Source of the DNA: Trachipleistophora hominis
Lineage: Eukaryota; Microsporidia; Pleistophoridae
Direction: 5' to 3'
DNA: 15,105 bases
NCBI GenBank assembly: GCA_000316135.1
Contig: JH993943.1
Coordinates: 1 to 15,105 of the forward strand
Positions 1 through 8,909 of the stretch are shown here, piece after piece. The position numbers were made by a program, and so were the translations under genes. A model generated the notes under the pieces. The model saw only the letters and a program-made list of their open reading frames with translations. It was not told the DNA's origin and ran no database searches. Numbering within the stretch: position 1 is the stretch's first letter; each line of letters opens with the position of its first letter.

Positions 1-1218
1 TGTAAAAATAAACATAATTACATTTTGATGGCGGTTTTAGATACGAAACGATGTGTAGTATTCCATTTTATGTACAGCATTAAATCAAAGGTACTTCCAA
101 TACCGCTGGATACATCATCTAGCGGAACTGTTCTCCCATATCAATGTATATTCTTAGGCCGATACATGTTGTAACATAAGAGGTATTTATTTAAGTGATT
201 AAATAGAGGAGGTTGGCTCCGGGCTAATATGTATGATGCATTGTTTTGTGTTGGAAGATTTTGTAGTGTTTTCTTGGCAAGCTGTGTGCAAGAAGTAGAA
301 ATATGAATAAATAAACATATTTTTAAAAAATCATATTAGGTTATGATCGATGGCAATTTGCGTATCTTGTTTACGAGTATGATGCGGTAGGGATGATATA
401 GTAAGTGCTGTTTGTTATTTATCATTACAAATATTGATAAGAAATATTTGATAGGTAAATAGAGCGGTTAAAAGTGTAATACATATGGTTCACAGAATAG
501 TTTTAATAAGTAATATAAAATGTATGATTGTATTAATACATTTTAATTATATTGAATTTATGTCCAGTATCATAAACAGGTAATATGCTCTACTGGATAA
601 ATGATAAACCGTGAAATATTCTTTATGAAAGGTGTGACTGAAGTAAAGGATAAATTATTACATTTAAATAAATATTTTGCGTTTCTTTTATCGAACCGTG
701 CAATTCTGTTCAACGTATCATTTTTATGTATTACCATTATAAACATGTCGTTATAAATTAAGTTTAATTTATGAGCAAACAAAGGGTCGTGTTGCTCAGT
801 AACCGACAGAAATGCTTCTGGCGGGCACAACGGTATTTAGGATAGGTGCTTTACAACGAATGTTACGCCGTTACACATTTGATGTGATATAACAACGTAA
901 ATCAACAAATAAGCTACACTTGTGTGAACTATGGTTGCTCATATTTATATGCTGGACCGTATTGGATGTGCTCGCGCAAACAAATGAACCGCTTGTTGGC
1001 AATTAAGGAGGATGCATTACCAATTGGTTTGTTAACTGTTTGCGGTAGATTTACCCTGGCTCTAAATAGGTGTTTTGTTTGTGTGGAGCGGTTTGGGAAT
1101 TCTAAAAGGATTTATCAGTCTAAAACACGCTATTTTGAGTGCCATATACATGTTCTGGTAATCTCGTTTATTTACGACTCGTGTTTGTTTACAACACGAT
1201 GAAACGATCACCAAAAAA
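1..1218. other. Spacer without a supported gene
   Basis: This is mostly AT-rich non-coding sequence. GC-richer islands lie at about 100-240 and 780-1110. A short stem can be drawn at about 102-124 (CCGCT pairing with AGCGG across a 12-base loop). The longest open frames here (570-830 minus, 924-1202 plus) begin at TTG or GTG, not ATG, and show no recognisable domain, so they are not called as genes. No tRNA-like T-arm was seen. Confidence 0.5.
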
Positions 1219-1653
1219 ATGTATAAAAGCATTTCGAACTTACAAAACATGTTTAAAACAATTCACACGTCTTTGCTGTTCTTCCTGTCGCTTATACTTA
1301 CATCTATCGAATTGCATAAGCTGGAGGCACTCGTGCATTTCGAAAAAAACTACAAAATATCGCACGATATTGCGTACCAATTCAACAGACTGGTAACCTC
1401 AGAAGCTGTACCATTTATAATCTTCATGATTCTAAATTTCCTTAGGCCTACTATCATTTTGTTACTCATTGTGGGCTTTTATGAGATACACAAGGTTGTG
1501 AAGGAACAGAACTTTGTCAACCCAGTGTATCTGAAGGATGAAGTAGGGTTTAGGAAGAAAGAGGTGTGCTTGAAGGCTATACTATATTTATGTCTGTTTG
1601 TTTTTTATACGTTAAATATTGTAACGATGATGAAGAAAGCCCTCTTTGGATGA
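1219..1653 (+). CDS. ERV14: Cornichon/Erv14-family COPII cargo receptor
   Basis: This 144-residue protein is probably a cornichon family membrane protein, an ER cargo receptor that loads membrane proteins into COPII vesicles for transport to the Golgi. Three hydrophobic segments are visible at about residues 14-31, 64-88 and 117-137. The family signature between the first two is kept: YKISHDI..FNRLVTSEA (45-63) matches the family's pattern of Y-I-N-P, then an N-x-L-(I/V)-T-P-E-A stretch. The cytosolic loop before the last segment ends in RKKEVCLK (112-119), matching the family's KRESFLK region. The loop residues that in yeast Erv14 form the Sec24-contacting IFRTL motif appear diverged here (about 105-109, LKDEV). 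Met1 is preceded by an A-rich run. Met11 (position 1249) is an equally plausible start and would place the first membrane segment at the usual distance from the N terminus. The length is close to the yeast protein (138). The assignment rests on pattern matching by eye. Confidence 0.85.
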   Translation: MYKSISNLQNMFKTIHTSLLFFLSLILTSIELHKLEALVHFEKNYKISHDIAYQFNRLVTSEAVPFIIFMILNFLRPTIILLLIVGFYEIHKVVKEQNFVNPVYLKDEVGFRKKEVCLKAILYLCLFVFYTLNIVTMMKKALFG

Positions 1654-2979
1654 TAGGGCAGTTGTGTTATACGGTGGATGTTAAAGAATGTATGAGGCGT
1701 TCAATGCAGCTAGATGGCGAAAAGATATTGGTGCCTTTACAGATAATTTCAAATACACGCTGCTAATGAACTCGTGTGGCAGTTGAACATAGTTCAGATA
1801 CTTCTATAGTTAAATCAATTAGTTCCTATACTTTGATAATAAGCCAGTAACAGTGAAATTTATTAGTCGTTTTCGTATTTCTTATAATGAATATCAAGTT
1901 CTTTTGAATCGAATGGTTGTTCATTCTTGTATAGGTATACATCTCTTTATCGATATATGATGTATTTTCTCTATAATCATGAAACGGGTGATACGTGGCA
2001 ATTACCCATTGTATAAGGATTAGAATAAAAATTTTTTCTTAAATAATTATGCTCATAGGTGACATTATGCCTATCATATGCGTTAATTTCTCAGTAAAAT
2101 TAAAAATATCTTTTCACATGCTTGGATACATTGTATCGGTCTATTTATCGCACAGCATCTAATAGCAGCATTTAGGTCTTTTTTATTTCATTCATTTCAT
2201 GTGATTGTCAAATAATCACTATTATATTATAGTATAGCTATAAAAATAGATAATGGGTAATGCGACTTGGTTGAAAATTGGTTTATTTGTGTCGCATTTG
2301 ATAATCATGTAAACAACACTAACATGTTGATGATTGTTTTACCACCATTATAATGAACAAAACAGTTCATTAATCGAATATCTTATCGAGTATAGAAGTA
2401 ACTTTCTGCACCAGATTTGATTCGTGTTTTTACGATTTTATGCGAAAAATTCTATCAGACTTTCCTTTGAAAAGATATATCATCGTTGTTTGTTGTTGAT
2501 TCCATGATTGATAACCTTAATATATATCGCTGTTCTAGGGTTCGATAATGAATGAGTGGTTCTCATCCTCAAAATTGTGATATGGAGTGGATGAACTGTA
2601 AAATAAGCACGTTATATTTACTCTCTAGTACCTATTTTGATGGCTAACAAAGCACAAAGTGAAGAAATATGTATGGGAAGTTGCTTTTCTCATTAATCCT
2701 TACATATTTTGATCAAATTAGCACTAGTTATTTTTTGGCATATTCAAATTAATAAGTGAGAAAAAAGAACAAGTTTTATTTACTTGACATCTTATAGCAC
2801 TACAGTAGAAGCTTCCTAAACATTGAACTTGTCATTTTTCCTTATTCAAAGCGTTGTAAATCACGCACAAAAATCATAGAAGTTGAGGTTAATTCAACTA
2901 ATAGCTCACAACGGTTCATAGCAAACACTGATGTTTTTTACACCCACCTATTCTCATAGCCGTTCAAAAAAGTATTCCT
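1654..2979. other. Spacer without a supported gene
   Basis: This 1.3 kb AT-rich stretch lies between two plus-strand genes. A frame at 1566-1766 overlaps the end of the cornichon gene and is a shadow. Stops are dense in all frames and I see no RNA gene or mobile element. A CCC trinucleotide at 2943-2945 and the T/A-rich sequence after it could belong to the promoter of the downstream Myb gene. Confidence 0.5.
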
Positions 2980-3834
2980 ATGAATGAATATAAAAAGCAG
3001 TTATTATTGAAATACTATCAGTTAAAGTCGTTTTACAAAAGACTAAGTGTTATAAAGAAGGCGTTGCATACCAGGCAATCATTATTTAAGTACCCGGTAC
3101 GTAGTCAAGACAAAGATTTGAACATTAATCGAATTGTTGAAAAACGAAATATAATGGAATTAATGGACATTAATAACACGCTGTGGATTAACATTGAGAG
3201 TATATGCGGGTCTAGATACACCATGTATGGCAAATATCTTAATAAGTATTGCACACACAGGAAGGATGATGAGTTGGATACTACGTTAGGGGGGATTGAT
3301 GGTCGATGTTTGCTGCCGGTCGCGATAGAAAATAGAATACAGCCCATTGTTCTTATGAGAAAAATACTAGCGTTGAAAAAAACAACAAAAGATAAATTCA
3401 CATCTTCAGAAATAGATAAATTGAAAGATTTGGTGAGCAAGCACGGCAACAATTGGGTAATAATTGCAAAATATTTGAATAAAACACCACAACAATGTCT
3501 ACAATGCTATAGAAGATATATAAGAAAGAGCGCTGGTCGATGGTCAAAGAAGGAAGATGAATTGCTGATGCAGGCCGTTCAGAAGTTTGGAAAAAAATGG
3601 ATTACCGTTAGTGAATACATCGGCACAAGAAGTGACTTGCAGTGCAGAGAACGCTACATAAATGTTCTTGATGTGGACAGAAAGGAGTGGACTAAAAATG
3701 ATGAAGAGGAACTAAAACAACTGGTTAGCAAACTTGGACAGAAATGGAAGGAAATAGGCAATTTACTGGGAAGAAACAACAAAGAATGCAGAAGACGTTA
3801 TTTTAAGGTAATTAAAAAAATGAAATATAAATAA
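2980..3834 (+). CDS. Three-repeat Myb/SANT DNA-binding protein, SNAPC4-like
   Basis: This 284-residue protein is probably nuclear and DNA-binding. Three tandem Myb repeats fill the C-terminal half. Repeat 1 is about 140-181, with F140, W159 and Y177 at the core positions. Repeat 2 is about 186-231, with W188, W207 and Y226. Repeat 3 is about 235-280, with W237, W256 and Y274. The third helices carry QCLQCYRRY, QCRERYINVL and ECRRRYFKV. The QCL and QCRERY forms are typical of SNAPC4 (the snRNA-activating complex Myb subunit) and related factors such as Bas1. A stretch around W69-C91 may be a worn half repeat, as SNAPC4 also has an incomplete first repeat. The N-terminal 130 residues are basic and otherwise featureless. 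The gene ends the protein almost directly after repeat 3. An AATAAA-type polyadenylation hexamer lies at 3854-3859, 20 bases past the stop. The Myb assignment is firm. SNAPC4 identity is inferred; a general Myb regulator or a Cef1/CDC5-like factor is possible, though CDC5 has two repeats and an N-terminal location. Confidence 0.85.
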   Translation: MNEYKKQLLLKYYQLKSFYKRLSVIKKALHTRQSLFKYPVRSQDKDLNINRIVEKRNIMELMDINNTLWINIESICGSRYTMYGKYLNKYCTHRKDDELDTTLGGIDGRCLLPVAIENRIQPIVLMRKILALKKTTKDKFTSSEIDKLKDLVSKHGNNWVIIAKYLNKTPQQCLQCYRRYIRKSAGRWSKKEDELLMQAVQKFGKKWITVSEYIGTRSDLQCRERYINVLDVDRKEWTKNDEEELKQLVSKLGQKWKEIGNLLGRNNKECRRRYFKVIKKMKYK

Positions 3835-3853
3835 ATTATTGTTATATGTAAGA

Positions 3854-3859
3854 AATAAA
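3854..3859 (+). terminator. Putative polyadenylation hexamer of the Myb gene
   Basis: A canonical AATAAA lies 20 bases downstream of the Myb stop codon. In an AT-rich spacer this hexamer can arise by chance, so only its position supports it. Confidence 0.3.
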
Positions 3860-4027
3860 GGTTATTGTGTTATATTAATTCTTAAAGAGCAACAAATTTT
3901 ATGTTTGTTTTAAAATAATCTATTAGTTATCCAAAACATTATTTAAAAATAATTTGGACTTGTTTTTTGTTACTAGAGGATAATTTTTTGGAATTTTCAC
4001 TAATTAAATTTTATTATAGAGTTCACT

Positions 4028-6037
4028 CTAATTAGTTTTCGACTTTTTATCCTTGCTATAGCAATCAAAACTTTTGATTTTTTCATATTTTTGGATCGTA
4101 TAAAAATCCACAAAATTTATATTTGAATCAATTATTCTAAGCGTAAATTTGTTTTTAAACTTTGAAAACACCTTGTGGTTCAGAGTGGGAACAAATGTTA
4201 CGCTAATTAACATCAAGGATTTTAGTCGGGTAAAAACGGTCAGTCGTCTCAACGCTATGCTTTCTAGAAATGATTTTACGATGACTAGTTCCTTGATTCT
4301 GTGTTTGATTAATCGGGATTTGAAGAGCGTTGTTATAAACGAACTGCTTGAATTTTCTATTCTGAGTGTTTTTAAATCCTGAAGAGCTTCAATTAAAGTA
4401 ATCATCATAGGATTATGACCGGAGATAAGAACAAACACGCGGATTTTTTGCACATGCACGCTCATTATGGAGTTAAAATTAATATCAATTGGATATAACT
4501 CATCCTTCATTATAATTTTACTTAAATTTAGTAATCGGGTATTCTTGGCAAATAAGAGTACTTTCTTCAAATTTCGAGCCTGAAAACAGAGCGTTTGAAC
4601 CTTATTAGACCATAAATTAACTTCTCCACATGCATCAGCCGGGATAACAAAAATCATAAAACATAATCGAATATCCTCCACAAATAGCAATCTGTTCAAT
4701 GCCCGGGTTGTTCTTGCAGATATTATCAAACCATTAAGCAACAGTTTCCTTAAAGTCCTTATGTGAACCAAACAATCGATTATGGATAAATGAGAACTCT
4801 CAGATGAATGAGAACCATCATAGTCAACATGAAAGGTATCATTTAACCTAATATTGAGGTATTTTAACATAGTGAACGTTTTCAATAGTTGATAATTGAA
4901 TTGCTTATGTACTTCCAATTTTAAATTCAATAATCTGTTGTTTTCAACTAGTTGGCTTGTCCATTGAAGGCTTAACGCGCTTTCTGTGTTAAGAATAGAC
5001 AAGTTTTTTCTGAAGCCCGTCGTTATTCCGCACCGTGTATATCTGTCGATGCAAAGAAGACAGCAAGTCAAAAAGGAACATTGAAAAAAATTCAATGTTT
5101 CGAGATGGGCGAAATTTCGTAAGCTAAGAAAAACATTATCGCTTCTAAATGTTACGTTTTCAAATTCCATCGCAATTAAATGCTTCCATGTTAAAAATTC
5201 TAGAGTGATAGGGCTGTCGAATCCACGAATATCTACAAATATATTTGAAATTGCTAGAATAATATTCGGGTCATCGCACAAGTATGAAAGAGTTTTCATG
5301 CATTTTTCAGACCACTTCATAAATCGAACGTATCTAGGAATAATGTTAAACGATGAAAGAACATCGAAGTATTTTCTATTATGGCCGAATTTAGAAATAT
5401 AATCACGTACAACTTTCCGTTGGATAATGATACGGTGGAAGAAATCGGTTCGTAACCCTTTTGCAAATAAAGTTTTAGACTTTACGTACAATTCCAACTC
5501 TGCCGTTATGTATGAATCCTCGTAAACCAAGAAACATTTTTTTCGGAGAACGGCCAACACCTTCTTTAGATTACGTTTATCTTTGTGGTTTTCTTGTTTT
5601 TTCATTATCTTAACGTATTTACATAAAAGTTCGGCGTTGTTAAATACATGTCTAATGAGATTATAGCAAAATAGATGATACGATGCTGTTTCTCTTTTTA
5701 TATTATTTACCAAGGATAGCAATCGTATACTATGTCGAACATCCACTACTTCATGGGGGATATCATTCGTAATTACATGCTTGATCATATCGATGGTATC
5801 AGGTGGTAAACGGCAGATATTGACTATAAAAGAGTTGGAACAACTGCTACACTTGCATAATTTGTTCGAATAATGGCTCGGGTGTTCGTTAACTTTGAGG
5901 TTAGGTATGAGCTTTCTTTGGTTTCTAACAATCTTAGAAATGGAGGATGCATTACACATATTAATGTGACCTAATGCTAAGAAGATAAAGGAATGTGATA
6001 AAGTATAAATAAAGAATAAAAGAAGTAAAAATGCCAT
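4028..6037 (-). CDS. Secreted leucine-rich-repeat-like protein with N-terminal cysteine cluster
   Basis: This 669-residue protein of unknown function begins with a strongly hydrophobic stretch (about residues 3-22), consistent with a signal peptide or signal anchor. A cysteine cluster follows (C61, C63, C66, C75), then a short motif RLPPDTIDMIKHVI (76-89) that resembles the start of an F-box-type helix bundle. The section to about 260 is basic and helical. From about 275 onward, irregular units with L..L..L.+ spacing recur (for example around 311-316, 367-373, 391-396, 427-433, 487-494, 500-504, 553-559, 581-586 and 604-609), consistent with degenerate leucine-rich repeats. No transmembrane segment other than the N-terminal one is evident. 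GGGG lies at -2 to -5 of the ATG, supporting this start. Large families of secreted LRR proteins are known in several microsporidia and are thought to face the host; applying that here is inference. The gene is divergent from the EED homologue. Confidence 0.7.
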   Translation of the reverse strand: MAFLLLLFFIYTLSHSFIFLALGHINMCNASSISKIVRNQRKLIPNLKVNEHPSHYSNKLCKCSSCSNSFIVNICRLPPDTIDMIKHVITNDIPHEVVDVRHSIRLLSLVNNIKRETASYHLFCYNLIRHVFNNAELLCKYVKIMKKQENHKDKRNLKKVLAVLRKKCFLVYEDSYITAELELYVKSKTLFAKGLRTDFFHRIIIQRKVVRDYISKFGHNRKYFDVLSSFNIIPRYVRFMKWSEKCMKTLSYLCDDPNIILAISNIFVDIRGFDSPITLEFLTWKHLIAMEFENVTFRSDNVFLSLRNFAHLETLNFFQCSFLTCCLLCIDRYTRCGITTGFRKNLSILNTESALSLQWTSQLVENNRLLNLKLEVHKQFNYQLLKTFTMLKYLNIRLNDTFHVDYDGSHSSESSHLSIIDCLVHIRTLRKLLLNGLIISARTTRALNRLLFVEDIRLCFMIFVIPADACGEVNLWSNKVQTLCFQARNLKKVLLFAKNTRLLNLSKIIMKDELYPIDINFNSIMSVHVQKIRVFVLISGHNPMMITLIEALQDLKTLRIENSSSSFITTLFKSRLIKHRIKELVIVKSFLESIALRRLTVFTRLKSLMLISVTFVPTLNHKVFSKFKNKFTLRIIDSNINFVDFYTIQKYEKIKSFDCYSKDKKSKTN

Positions 6038-6042
6038 ACCCC
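6038..6042 (-). promoter_or_regulatory. GGG-type start-proximal motif of the LRR gene
   Basis: Read on the minus strand, GGGG then T directly precedes the ATG. Microsporidian genes often carry a CCC- or GGG-like signal just before the start codon, linked to very short 5' leaders. Confidence 0.45.
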
Positions 6043-7208
6043 ATGATTTTCTAAATAATTTTTATATTTTAACTTGTAATTTTCCCTTAAAGTTTTTTTA
6101 CAACAATAATATTATATAATACGATTATACAGCATTTAAAATAGGAACAATTGGTATTTTATCACTTATGCTTGTTGCGCTATTTAGCTTCTATATTAGT
6201 AACTAAGAAGCCATTTTGTTACTCGATCAGGGTTTTTGACGCTTTTTCAATGTATTATCAATTATAAACTAGTTTTATAGGATTATCATTGTATATATTG
6301 TTATTTAACTCTATAAAATATATAACCAGGACTAATCGACATATGTGCAAGAAATTTTTTAAATCCACAAAAAATGATTCAAAAATGGTTTATTGGTTCA
6401 AAGAATAAATTGGTTTTTATTCAAATAGTTAAATTTAAATTTAGCACAGAAATAGAATAAGAAATTTCAAACCACATATCCGTTAACTGTGGTTACTAAC
6501 ACTAGAAGTGTTATGAGTTGTTTGTCTTTAAGAAGTAAGATTCTCATGTTCCTGTTATGATATCTTTAGCATACTATAACATTGTATAAAAATGATTAAC
6601 AAGTAACTATACCAGATTTTTATCGTTTGTTAGTAAAACGTCAATTATTTGATCGTTGTGGTAAAAAACAAAAGTGAAAAGTTTATCAACCTCTATGTGC
6701 TGATAATATAATATTTAAAAACAGCTACGAAACCAAGAAAGTATATTGTAAAGAAAGAGTGAGCAGGTTATTCATAAGAAAACGCCAAGTTTAAATCATT
6801 TATCTTCAAGTATGTATTTCATGATAAGTGTTTTAGTTTCTCGTGCAACACTAGTATCGAACTCCCTATACATACATTTTAAAATTAGTTTTTACATTTG
6901 CTCTAATACATTTTTCTGATTTATATATGAACGGCTTTAGAGGAAGTTATACTCTAAAAGCATCCTATATCAACATAATTTTTTTGGCTATTAATATGGT
7001 AAAATTTGGTCAAAGGAGATCTACTCGTACCAATATTAAAACTACAAGGATCCTTCAAGTAAAGATATAAACATGTCAATTTCAAAAATGGTTATACCAA
7101 ACTCATAACCAGAAAATGTATAATCCATTTAAATCATAAAGATATTAACTCGTTTTACACGCGTATTGTTAACTTATCTAACATCGGAAATGATTTTTCG
7201 AACCCTTG
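6043..7208. other. Divergent intergenic region
   Basis: This 1.17 kb AT-rich region separates the minus-strand LRR gene from the plus-strand EED gene, so it must hold both promoters. TATA-like stretches occur (for example about 6314-6324). No open frame, RNA gene or repeat was recognised. Confidence 0.5.
7201..7208 (+). promoter_or_regulatory. CCC-type start-proximal motif of the EED gene
   Basis: AACCCTTG sits immediately upstream of the ATG at 7209, with the C tract at -4 to -6. It follows a T-rich run. This matches the CCC-like signal reported upstream of microsporidian starts and supports ATG 7209 over the in-frame TTG at 7206. Confidence 0.5.
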
Positions 7209-8231
7209 ATGGAGTTTGTAAAGAGAACGGTTCTAAGCTCAACATTTGTGTCAAAGATATGCCTGCACAGACGTAAGAAAATTTTTTGCGTCTATGGTCG
7301 GCGAAACGCATATATTATGAACCATGACCTGGAACAACTACAAAAATATCTTGACGAAGATGACAAAGAGGAGTTTTTGAGCTGCACGTTTTATGATCTA
7401 AAAGACAAGACATTATTGGTGCTGGCGGGTGAACGAGGTATTCTCAAGATAATCGATCTTTGCACAGGTTCTTTTTATATGGCCCTGAAAGGACACGGGG
7501 GTCCGATAATTGATATGCTGCATAAGGAAGTTCGTCCAAACATCGTTTTTAGCGCGAGTAGTGACACAACAATAAGAATGTGGGACTTGCAACGCGCGTG
7601 CACTTTAGTCATTTTTGGTGGTTTAGCTGGTCATGAAGACGTGGTCTTAAGTATCGATATCAGCGTTGATGGGAATTATCTTGTGTCCAGCGGTACTGAT
7701 AACTCCATCAAGGTATGGTCTATTCCAAATATAACCAGCGAAGTGGTGATCAAAGATAGAGCTTTTACACCCGGGAAGTACCATTTTGGCAATTCGGAAT
7801 TTAACTACACGGATATTCCCGTCAAAACGAATTTTCCAATTTTTAACTCACAGGTATTGCACAAAGCCTACATAAACTGTGTGAAATTTTTTGGAAATGT
7901 AATAATAAGCAAAAATATTAGCAAAAGACTTTCAATTGTCAAGTTTAAAGGTACCTATGAAATATATAAAAATTCTGTTGATTCAGATGTTATTATTCTG
8001 AAGGAATATAAATTTAAAGAAAAGTTAATTCATAGATTCACGATCTTCGGCACAACATTGGTAGTATTTGATGAGAAAGGAAATTGTTATACCATCAATC
8101 TATCCTTGTGCAATGAACCTGTTCTGGCAGCACAGATAGATAACGTGAAGGATGCTTCGTTAATTAACAATCTTCTGTTCATTGTCTCAAACAACAATGA
8201 AGTGCACTGTTACACAATCAATAAATATTAA
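7209..8231 (+). CDS. EED: EED/ESC-family WD40 protein, Polycomb PRC2 core subunit homologue
   Basis: This 340-residue WD40 propeller is most like EED (Drosophila ESC), the scaffold of Polycomb Repressive Complex 2, which with an E(z)-type SET enzyme and Su(z)12 methylates histone H3 K27 in the nucleus. Family-specific stretches are clear. LLVLAGERGILKIID (69-83) matches the EED pattern of AVAG.RG.IRII. GHGGPI (95-100) leads to SASSDTTIRMWDLQ (115-128). IFGG..GHEDVVLS (135-148) and GTDNSIKVW (162-170) are close to EED's IFGG-x-x-GH-R-D-x-V-L-S block. NFPIFNSQVLHKAYINCVKF (208-227), then GNVIISK (229-235), matches the fifth-blade region of EED. The last blades are degenerate. The open frame also runs through a TTG at 7206, but ATG 7209 is the real start. 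It is about 100 residues shorter than human EED, mostly at the N terminus and in loops. Three of the four residues of the human methyl-lysine cage appear replaced. Another WD40 family is possible but less likely. Confidence 0.82.
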   Translation: MEFVKRTVLSSTFVSKICLHRRKKIFCVYGRRNAYIMNHDLEQLQKYLDEDDKEEFLSCTFYDLKDKTLLVLAGERGILKIIDLCTGSFYMALKGHGGPIIDMLHKEVRPNIVFSASSDTTIRMWDLQRACTLVIFGGLAGHEDVVLSIDISVDGNYLVSSGTDNSIKVWSIPNITSEVVIKDRAFTPGKYHFGNSEFNYTDIPVKTNFPIFNSQVLHKAYINCVKFFGNVIISKNISKRLSIVKFKGTYEIYKNSVDSDVIILKEYKFKEKLIHRFTIFGTTLVVFDEKGNCYTINLSLCNEPVLAAQIDNVKDASLINNLLFIVSNNNEVHCYTINKY

Positions 8232-8909
8232 TTTATGTTTTATAATTCGATTTGATAACTAGCAGCTGCTTTGCAGTAGGTGAGTAAAGTATAAACACCA
8301 TTTCTTATTCTATACATTTTTTCTCACTGGAATGTTGTAAGTATAAATGATTAGTGTAAATCGTTAATGATATATCATCTATCAGCGATATAGAGACTGC
8401 ATTTTTATTCCTAATGAACTTATCTGTACTGGTATATTTAGAGAAAATCGTGATTACATCTTAATGAGTAATTTAGATGAGTAGAGCTGCTATAAAGCGA
8501 CGTGTAAATTAATTTACAGTCAATATTTAAATTAATAAATTTTTAAAACAGCCATGGATACCACATTTATCTCCATTTCATACAAATATATCGATTTAAA
8601 AGTTAGTCTAGACCTATAAGTTGGTCTAAGCCACGGAAAAGAAGACTATGAAATGGTTAAGAATTATTCAGCGTAAGTAAATTTTAGTATTATTTCAATG
8701 TAAGTTATACGTTCTGTCTTTCAAATCTAACACTACGATCAGTAAATAACATAAACATTTACTTATGAATAGTAATAACGTACGATTCATGCTCAACTCG
8801 GTAACATGCATTTGTGATATATGTCATTGAAACTTGTAAATTTATTGAAAGTATGTAGGTCGTGTAACATCTATCAATAAATCATATACAACACTTCTTT
8901 AATCGATCA
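8232..8909. other. Convergent spacer
   Basis: This 0.68 kb AT-rich region lies between the converging EED and coiled-coil genes, so it holds both 3' ends. A small perfect stem (TAGACC at 8609-8614 with GGTCTA at 8623-8628, 8-base loop) is visible. No open frame or RNA gene was recognised. Confidence 0.5.

Noticed and set aside
200..225. Resemblance of GAGGAGGTTGGCTCCGGGCT to RNase P RNA conserved region I
   Set aside because: Only short blocks match, and no partner conserved regions were found in the surroundings.
570..830. 86-codon minus-strand open frame
   Set aside because: It begins at TTG with an upstream in-frame stop, the first ATG would leave under 60 residues, and no domain or start-proximal motif is seen.
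924..1202. 92-codon plus-strand open frame
   Set aside because: It starts at GTG. The internal ATG at 966 gives 78 residues without recognisable features, so it is kept only as a low-interest observation.
2535..2570. GGTTCGAT as a tRNA T-loop
   Set aside because: The flanking bases do not form a T stem or acceptor stem, and no anticodon arm can be placed.
8609..8628. TAGACC/GGTCTA stem as a transcription terminator
   Set aside because: A six-base stem in AT-rich eukaryotic spacer DNA is expected by chance and nuclear genes do not use such terminators.
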